Assembly (NCBI GenBank): GCA_030040175.1
Contig: JASHUF010000328.1
Coordinates: forward strand, 1 to 9,231
Length of the DNA stretch: 9,231 nt
Direction: 5' to 3'
Origin: Acidobacteriaceae bacterium
GTDB lineage: Bacteria; Acidobacteriota; Terriglobia; Terriglobales; Acidobacteriaceae
The notes below the pieces were generated by a model that had not been told where the DNA came from, searched no databases, and was given only the letters and a program-made list of their open reading frames with translations. The position numbers and the translations under genes are program-made. Positions 5,249-9,231 of the stretch are shown one piece after another (positions within the stretch are counted from its first letter, which is position 1; each line of letters starts with the position of its first letter).

Positions 5249-5762
5249 GGAGCCGGCGGCTGAATCTACCGCGCCGCCAGTCCAAACCATGAGAAAAACG
5301 CTCTGGGCCTGGGCCGTCGCTACCCTCTTCGGCATCGGCGGGCTCAGGCCCGGACCCGGCACGTGGGCTTCCGTGGCTGCAGTGCTCCTCTGGGCCTTTG
5401 CCGCGCGCGCCGTGCATCTGGCGCCGCACGCGCTGCTTCTCGCGCTCATTGCCGGCATCGCGCTCGCGCTCGCCCTTGGCATTCCTGCCTCCACAATCGC
5501 CGCGCGCGAGTCCGGCATTGAAGACCCCGGCTTCGTCGTCATCGACGAAGTCATCGGCCAGTGGATCGCGCTGCTCTTCTGCCCCGCCGACTGGGCCCAC
5601 GCGCTCATCGCGCTCGTCCTCTTTCGCCTCTTCGATATTTTCAAACCTCCGCCCGCGCGCCAGCTGGAGCGCCTTCCCGCAGGCTGGGGCATCGTCTTCG
5701 ACGATGTGGCCGCCGGGCTGTATGCTTTGGGTATAGCGTCGCTCACACGCATCTGGTACTGA
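5238..5762 (+). CDS. pgpA: Phosphatidylglycerophosphatase A
   Basis: PgpA is an inner-membrane enzyme that removes phosphate from phosphatidylglycerophosphate to give phosphatidylglycerol (family knowledge). The 174-aa product, close to the 172 aa of E. coli PgpA, carries all the family motifs: FGIGGLRPGPGTWAS (31-45), EDPGFVVIDEVIGQW (95-109), LFRLFDIFKPPP (128-139) and GWGIVFDDVAAG (149-160). The Asp/Glu residues in the second and fourth motifs are the likely metal or catalytic ligands. Hydrophobic stretches at about 46-60, 65-82, 106-130 and 158-170 fit a four-segment membrane protein. The ATG at 5238 has GGAGG 5 nt upstream; an internal Met18 (MRKTLW) is a possible alternative start nearer the conserved part. 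It overlaps yacG by 11 nt. Confidence 0.95.
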   Translation: MKAEEPAAESTAPPVQTMRKTLWAWAVATLFGIGGLRPGPGTWASVAAVLLWAFAARAVHLAPHALLLALIAGIALALALGIPASTIAARESGIEDPGFVVIDEVIGQWIALLFCPADWAHALIALVLFRLFDIFKPPPARQLERLPAGWGIVFDDVAAGLYALGIASLTRIWY

Positions 5763-5772
5763 AGGACCCCGC

Positions 5773-6822
5773 ATGGCCCGCACGCCCGCCCAAAATTCTC
5801 CCGCAGCCGTCCCGGTGCCGCGCATCGACGACGTGGTTCCCGCCGCGGCGCTGCCCCAGGGCGAAGTGGAGCTGGTAGGCGCGAACCTCGGCCCGCATGC
5901 CTTCGGGTCCCCCGCCGTGCTCGTCGACGGCGATCCCGCGCACATCCTCATGAGCCGGCCCACGCGGCTCGCCTTGCGCATTCCCGAGCAGGCCACCACC
6001 GGCCTTATTGAAGTGCGCAGCCCGGCCGGCGCCGGCAACACTGTGCCCATCCGCATTGCCCACCAGCTCAACGACGGCCTGCATCCCGTCACCAATCCCG
6101 CCGTCAGCCGTTCCGGGATGATCTATGCCACCATCTCCGGCCCGCGCGGCAAGCAGACGCCGGTGTCCATCGTGCGCGTCAGCCCCGATGGCCGCGGCAC
6201 GCCCTTCGTCACCGGCATTCTCAACGCCACCGGTCTCGCCTTCTCGCCCGACGGCGATCTCTACGTCACCTCGCGTGCCGAAGGCAACGTCTACCGCGTC
6301 GACTCCGCGGGCGAGTACACCCTCTACGCCGAAGGTATGGGCGTAGCCACCGGCGCCGTTTTCGATTCCGCCGGCAATCTCTACGTGGGCGACCGCAGCG
6401 GCACCATCTTCAAAATCAACCCCGAGCGCCAGATCTTCGTTCACGCCACGCTCGAGCCCTCCGTCGCCGCCTACCACATGGCCATCGACGCCCAGGGCAC
6501 GCTCTTCGTCACCGGGCCCACGCTCTCCTCGAACGAGGCCATCTGGGCCGTCGCACCCAACGGCGACACGCGCCCCTGGTTCCGCGGCCTCGGCCGCCCG
6601 CAGGGTCTCGCGCTGGCCAAAAACGGCGACCTCTACGTCGCCGCCTGCCTGCATGGGCTGCGCGGCCTGGTGCGCATCACGCCTGCGGGCAAAGCCTCGC
6701 TGGCCGTGGCCGGGCCGAACCTTGTGGGCGTGGCCTTCTCCCCGCTGGGCACCACCATCCTGGCCACGCACGACGCCGTCTTCGAGGTCGATCTCGGCGT
6801 GGAGGGGCTGGAGCTGGCCTAA
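5773..6822 (+). CDS. IPT/TIG plus NHL/SMP-30-like beta-propeller protein, unknown function
   Basis: The product has 349 aa. Residues about 15-96 look like an IPT/TIG immunoglobulin-like domain (PRIDDVVPAAALPQGEVEL, then PAVLVDGDPAHILMSRPTR and TGLIEVRSPAG). Residues about 105-345 form a six-bladed type propeller with recurrent units: ATGLAFSPDGDLYVTSRAEG, GAVFDSAGNLYVGDRSGT, MAIDAQGTLFVTG, GLALAKNGDLYVAA and GVAFSPLGTTILATHD. No signal peptide or membrane segment is seen, which is unusual because most such proteins are exported. The ATG has AAGGA 6 nt upstream, and the gene starts 10 nt after the pgpA stop, so it is probably co-transcribed with rimO-yacG-pgpA. A scaffold or lactonase-like role are both possible; I cannot assign catalysis. 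The stop codon overlaps the left arm of a large inverted repeat. Confidence 0.88.
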   Translation: MARTPAQNSPAAVPVPRIDDVVPAAALPQGEVELVGANLGPHAFGSPAVLVDGDPAHILMSRPTRLALRIPEQATTGLIEVRSPAGAGNTVPIRIAHQLNDGLHPVTNPAVSRSGMIYATISGPRGKQTPVSIVRVSPDGRGTPFVTGILNATGLAFSPDGDLYVTSRAEGNVYRVDSAGEYTLYAEGMGVATGAVFDSAGNLYVGDRSGTIFKINPERQIFVHATLEPSVAAYHMAIDAQGTLFVTGPTLSSNEAIWAVAPNGDTRPWFRGLGRPQGLALAKNGDLYVAACLHGLRGLVRITPAGKASLAVAGPNLVGVAFSPLGTTILATHDAVFEVDLGVEGLELA

Positions 6823-6992
6823 AGGCAGCTTTTAGCTTTCAGCTCCTAGCTTCTAGCTGCCGGCTCGCAGAGATGAGTCGCATTTTTTCCGCGCTGCGCT
6901 TCGGGCAGGGTTTGATTATCGCCATGCCGCCGAGGCGGCGTGAGCGCCGCTATAAGCTAGAAGCTAGGAGCTAAGAGCTGGAAGCTGCCCTT
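6821..6992. repeat. 38-bp inverted repeat of AGCT heptamers before cinA
   Basis: The left arm (6821-6858) and right arm (6955-6992) are inverted copies with 33 of 38 identical positions; the innermost 18 bp are perfect. In plus-strand RNA, three of the five differences become G-U pairs. Each arm is itself a degenerate 7-bp tandem built on TAGCTTC/AGCTCCT words. The left arm starts in the stop codon of the propeller gene; the right arm ends 1 nt before the cinA ATG and covers its GGAAG ribosome-binding candidate. The intervening 96 bp contain a terminator-like hairpin and a second hairpin, GCGGCGTGAGCGCCGC (6935-6950). Confidence 0.85.
6861..6888 (+). terminator. Possible intrinsic terminator after the rimO-propeller cluster
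   Basis: CGGCTC (6861-6866) pairs with GAGTCG (6875-6880), including one G-U pair, across an 8-nt loop. It is followed after CA by six T residues (6883-6888). The stem is short, so termination may be partial, and the larger flanking inverted repeat could compete or cooperate. Confidence 0.4.
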
Positions 6993-6993
6993 C

Positions 6994-8238
6994 ATGAAGT
7001 CCGAAATCATCGCCGTTGGTTCTGAGATGCTCACCCCGCACCGCCAGGACACGAACTCTCTCTACCTCACGGAAAAACTCAACTCCATCGGCGTCACCGT
7101 TGCCTTCAAGACCATCGTCGGCGACCGGCGCAAAGATCTGGTGAACGCTATCCGCGGCGCGCTCGGCCGCGTGGACATTGTCCTTCTCATGGGCGGACTC
7201 GGCCCCACGGAAGACGACCTCACCCGCGAAGCCGTAGCCGAGTCGCTTTCCCTCACCCTGCGCCGCGACGCCACGCAGGTGGCCGCGCTCCACGCCCGCG
7301 CCGCTTCCTGGCGCATCACCATTCCGCCTAACAACCTGAAGCAGGCCGATGTGCTCGAGGGCGCAACCCTCCTTCAGAATGCCAATGGCAGCGCACCGGG
7401 GCAGTTTCTCGACACCACCTTCTCCGGCTATCGCAAACTCGTCTTTCTCATCCCCGGCCCGCCGCACGAGTGCAAGGCGCTCTTTGACGAGGAATGCCTG
7501 CCGCGCCTGCGCGCGCTCGTCCCGCCGCGGCACATCGCCACGCGCACCCTCAAGCTGGCCATGATCCCGGAGTCGCAGGCCGACAAGCTGGCCGCGCCCG
7601 TCTACGCGCAATTCGCCGACGTCGAAACCACCATCCTCGCCCACACCGGCGACATCACCCTCACCCTCCAGTGCGGGAAGCCCACGCTTGAGGCCGCGCA
7701 GGCGCGCGTCGCCGAGCTTGCGGGCAAGCTCGAAGAAGTGCTCGAGGAATGGCTCTACTCGTCAGAGGGCGAGTCGCTCGAGCAGATCGTTCTCTACTGC
7801 CTGGGGCTGCGCCAGGCCACGCTGGCCGTGGCCGAAAGCTGCACCGGCGGCATGGTGGCCGAGCGCATCACCTCGGTGCCGGGGAGCTCGCGCTCGTTTC
7901 TGGGCGGTGCGGTGGTCTACTCTGACGCGCTCAAGACCGCCTTCGCCGGCGTGCCCGCGGAGCTCATCGAGAAACACGGCGCCGTCAGCGAAGAAGCGGC
8001 GCGCGCGCTCGCCGAAGGCATCCGCCAGCGTACCGGCGCCACCCTTGGATTGGGCGTCACCGGCATCGCCGGACCCACCGGCGCCACGGAGCGCAAGCCC
8101 GTCGGCCTGGTCCACTTCGCTGTGGCCGACGCGCAGAAGACCGACGTGCTCGAGCGCACCTTCCGCGGCGACCGCCAGCGCGTGCGCGAGTGGGCCACGC
8201 AGCAGGCCCTCGACCTGGTGCGGCGCAAGCTGGTGTAG
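6994..8238 (+). CDS. cinA: CinA family protein (nucleotide pyrophosphatase-like domain plus NMN deamidase)
   Basis: CinA proteins recycle pyridine nucleotides: the C-terminal domain deamidates nicotinamide mononucleotide and the N-terminal domain hydrolyses ADP-ribose in characterised members. The 414-aa product has the N-terminal MoCF-like domain (about 1-170: EIIAVGSEML, VLLMGGLGPTEDDLTREAV, FLIPGPPHECKALF), a connecting segment (about 175-260) and the CinA C-terminal domain (about 265-414). The C-terminal domain has AESCTGGMVAERIT (Ser282 the expected catalytic serine), FLGGAVVYSDALK and GVTGIAGPTG. The usual GSELLLGQ-N-TN start is replaced by GSEMLTPHRQDTNSLYLTE, a variant I associate with Acidobacteriota. 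Length matches the two-domain form. The start ATG lies right after a 38-bp repeat arm; GGAAG about 10 nt upstream is its likely but weak ribosome-binding site. It follows pgpA and the propeller gene on the same strand. Confidence 0.95.
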   Translation: MKSEIIAVGSEMLTPHRQDTNSLYLTEKLNSIGVTVAFKTIVGDRRKDLVNAIRGALGRVDIVLLMGGLGPTEDDLTREAVAESLSLTLRRDATQVAALHARAASWRITIPPNNLKQADVLEGATLLQNANGSAPGQFLDTTFSGYRKLVFLIPGPPHECKALFDEECLPRLRALVPPRHIATRTLKLAMIPESQADKLAAPVYAQFADVETTILAHTGDITLTLQCGKPTLEAAQARVAELAGKLEEVLEEWLYSSEGESLEQIVLYCLGLRQATLAVAESCTGGMVAERITSVPGSSRSFLGGAVVYSDALKTAFAGVPAELIEKHGAVSEEAARALAEGIRQRTGATLGLGVTGIAGPTGATERKPVGLVHFAVADAQKTDVLERTFRGDRQRVREWATQQALDLVRRKLV

Positions 8239-8271
8239 TGCAAGGGACACTTTCTCAATCTGCACATCGAT

Positions 8272-8361
8272 GGGTGCCCCAGAGCCTGCCCTGAGCTTGT
8301 CGAAGGGTTCGGCGCGTTCTTGCCTTTGCGCCTAACCTGGGAAAGCACAGACGTTCACCAG
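8272..8361 (+). repeat. Family B element carrying a family D motif (B5)
   Basis: The head GGGTGCCCC (8272-8280) and tail CTGGGAAAGCACAGACG match family B. Inside lies CCTGCCCTGAGCTTGTCG and then AAGGGTTCG (8285-8311), a motif I recognise by recall as one of the most widely scattered short repeats in bacterial and metagenome sequence. The interior is therefore about 40 bp longer than in other B copies. The tail CAGACGTTCACCAG parallels that of the copy inside rimO. Confidence 0.65.
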
Positions 8362-8364
8362 CCA

Positions 8365-8418
8365 CTGTCATCCTGAGCCAGACCGCCAAGGCGGCCGTCG
8401 CCAAGGATCTGCGGTTGT
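8365..8418 (+). repeat. Family A dispersed palindromic repeat (A3)
   Basis: The head is CTGTCATCCTGAGCC and the tail CCAAGGATCTGCGGTTGTC. The interior has CCGCC AA GGCGG (8383-8394). It matches the copies at 2121-2201 and 2431-2486 at both ends but not in the middle. Confidence 0.65.
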
Positions 8419-8596
8419 CCATTACCCCCGTAACGGTTTCCCTCGCTCACAGGCAAACCGCCAACCAACTTCCGGCGCCCGTCGCGCCATCTCATCACCA
8501 AACGGCATGCTCAGAGAGCCTTTCGAAAGCTTCCCTCCCCCAGAACGCAAGCGGATCGAACGGGTAGCGAAGGCCCTAGACCAAGGAGAGTCCCTA

Positions 8597-9034
8597 ATGA
8601 GACCCAGATGGATGCTTTACGCGTCACTCGGCGTAGCCACGGTGGCCTGGGCGCACCAGCCCCAACCCTATCAATCCGGCAAACTGCTCGGCATGAACTC
8701 CGTGCACTGCGGCACCACCGAGAAGGACGCGCACTCCGCGCTCGGCGAGATCGTGGGCACCGACGACGGCAGCAAGAAGAGCGAAGAGGTTCTCTGCCAG
8801 GAGTACGTGCTCCAGGCCGACGCGGTCGTCTACCACATTCGCCCGCGCGACGAGAAACATCCCGAGATTCTGCCCGTAGGCGGAACGGCGCAGTTCCGCA
8901 TTGAGAAAGACAAGCTGCTGCTGCGCGTCGACGGCCTCGACGGCAAGGACCACGCCTACGTCGTCGTCTCCATGACGCCGCGCACCGATAACCCGCCCGC
9001 GGCGGATGCCGCAGCCGCCGGGCCTGCGCAGTAA
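8597..9034 (+). CDS. Small exported protein of unknown function
   Basis: The 145-aa product begins with a signal peptide: MRPR, a hydrophobic core (about 5-17) and a likely cleavage site after AWA at residue 19. The mature part is soluble and predicted beta-rich, with two cysteines (Cys38 in SVHCGTT and Cys67 in EVLCQEY) that could form a disulfide after export. VVYHIRPRDEKH (78-89) and the stretch from PVGGTAQFRIEKDKLLLRVD to AYVVVSM look conserved in style. The tail from 130 is Ala/Pro-rich and probably disordered. I do not recognise the family. I chose the ATG at 8597 because GGAG lies 8 nt upstream and the signal peptide then starts at residue 1; the frame is open from an ATG at 8507. No operon partner lies on the same strand in the window. 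Confidence 0.8.
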   Translation: MRPRWMLYASLGVATVAWAHQPQPYQSGKLLGMNSVHCGTTEKDAHSALGEIVGTDDGSKKSEEVLCQEYVLQADAVVYHIRPRDEKHPEILPVGGTAQFRIEKDKLLLRVDGLDGKDHAYVVVSMTPRTDNPPAADAAAAGPAQ

Positions 9035-9057
9035 GCCGCTGATCGGACGGTCCTCAG

Positions 9058-9088
9058 GGTGTCCCATCCAAGCTCTGCTTGGGCGGGG
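9058..9088 (+). repeat. Family B dispersed palindromic repeat, partial (B6)
   Basis: GGGTGTCCCATCC is followed by a perfect hairpin, CCAAGC TCT GCTTGG (9067-9081), and GCGGGG. It keeps the family B head, but the GAAAGCAC tail is lost. GC-rich 8-mers (CTCGCCGG repeated) follow to 9122. Confidence 0.5.
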
Positions 9089-9122
9089 ACTCGCTGGTTT
9101 GCTGACTCGCCGGCTCGCCGGC

Positions 9123-9230
9123 TTATTGCGCCGGCGCGACGGGCTTGTATCCCGAGGTCGCCGCTTTCTCAAACGCGGCGATTCCTTCCTCTCTGCTGAG
9201 CAGCGGCGTGGTCTTCACCGCCCTGCATGA
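9123..9230 (-). CDS. C-terminal end of a protein, partial at the window edge
   Basis: A minus-strand frame enters from the right edge and ends at a TAA (9125-9123), giving 35 codons. The peptide contains RAVKTTPLLSREEGIAAFEK and ends YKPVAPAQ. An LSREEGIAAFEKA-like helix close to the C-terminus resembles zinc-dependent medium-chain dehydrogenases, but the fragment is too short to name the family with confidence. It would be convergent with the exported-protein gene, with 88 bp between their stops. Confidence 0.5.
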   Translation of the reverse strand, partial: SCRAVKTTPLLSREEGIAAFEKAATSGYKPVAPAQ

Positions 9231-9231
9231 G

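Larger units (their letters stand above)
8239..8596. other. Repeat-filled gap after cinA
   Basis: This 358-bp stretch has no supported gene. It carries a long family B element with an embedded family D motif (8272-8361), a family A element only 3 bp further on (8365-8418), and then about 180 bp of unremarkable sequence ending in the GGAG site of the next gene. The frame open from 8507 has no ribosome-binding site of its own and only extends the exported protein upstream. No clear terminator for cinA is seen. Confidence 0.6.

Noticed and set aside
8285..8348. Peptide-like motif LSLSKG / PSTSSGQ read from the repeat at 8285-8311
   Set aside because: It is a translation artefact of the widespread family D repeat and recurs in spurious open frames, not a protein feature.
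8507..8596. Upstream ATG start for the exported protein
   Set aside because: It lacks a ribosome-binding site and would bury the signal peptide 30 residues inside; the ATG at 8597 has GGAG at good spacing.

Overview
The window is high-GC (by eye in the low-to-mid 60s per cent) bacterial chromosome with ordinary housekeeping genes. I place it in the Acidobacteriota (Terriglobia-like). The grounds are the gene content, the divergent CinA N-terminus, and intergenic DNA full of short palindromic repeats of a kind I recall from that phylum. The placement is inference; no taxonomic marker gene is present.

Layout. On the minus strand: hpf (long-form ribosome hibernation factor, 40-663) with its own promoter; a repeat-bearing gap; fabH (1033-2049); and the 4.5S SRP RNA gene (2268-2364) with an extended -10 promoter and a U-tract terminator. 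A gap of about 320 bp holds three dispersed repeats. A small zinc-ribbon protein gene (2686-2898, +) then converges on an antibiotic-biosynthesis-monooxygenase-fold gene (2911-3219, -). The latter diverges from a compact plus-strand cluster: rimO (3268-4998), yacG (5018-5248), pgpA (5238-5762) and an IPT/NHL beta-propeller gene (5773-6822), with spacings of 19, -11 and 10 nt. cinA (6994-8238) follows after a 171-bp region dominated by a 38-bp inverted repeat. After another repeat-filled gap come a small exported protein gene (8597-9034) and the 3' end of a minus-strand gene (9123-9230, partial).

How the genes relate. The set serves translation and protein targeting (HPF, RimO, SRP RNA), envelope lipid synthesis (FabH starts fatty acid chains, PgpA makes phosphatidylglycerol), gyrase control (YacG) and pyridine nucleotide salvage (CinA). 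I see no defence system, prophage, insertion sequence, CRISPR array or biosynthetic cluster.

What stands out is the repeats. At least four families (called A, B, C and D here) occur as mosaics in the gaps. One B element and one C element lie in frame inside rimO. They make up part of a roughly 115-residue insertion between its methylthiotransferase and radical-SAM domains, while all catalytic cysteines remain intact. A second notable structure is the inverted repeat whose right arm covers the ribosome-binding region of cinA.
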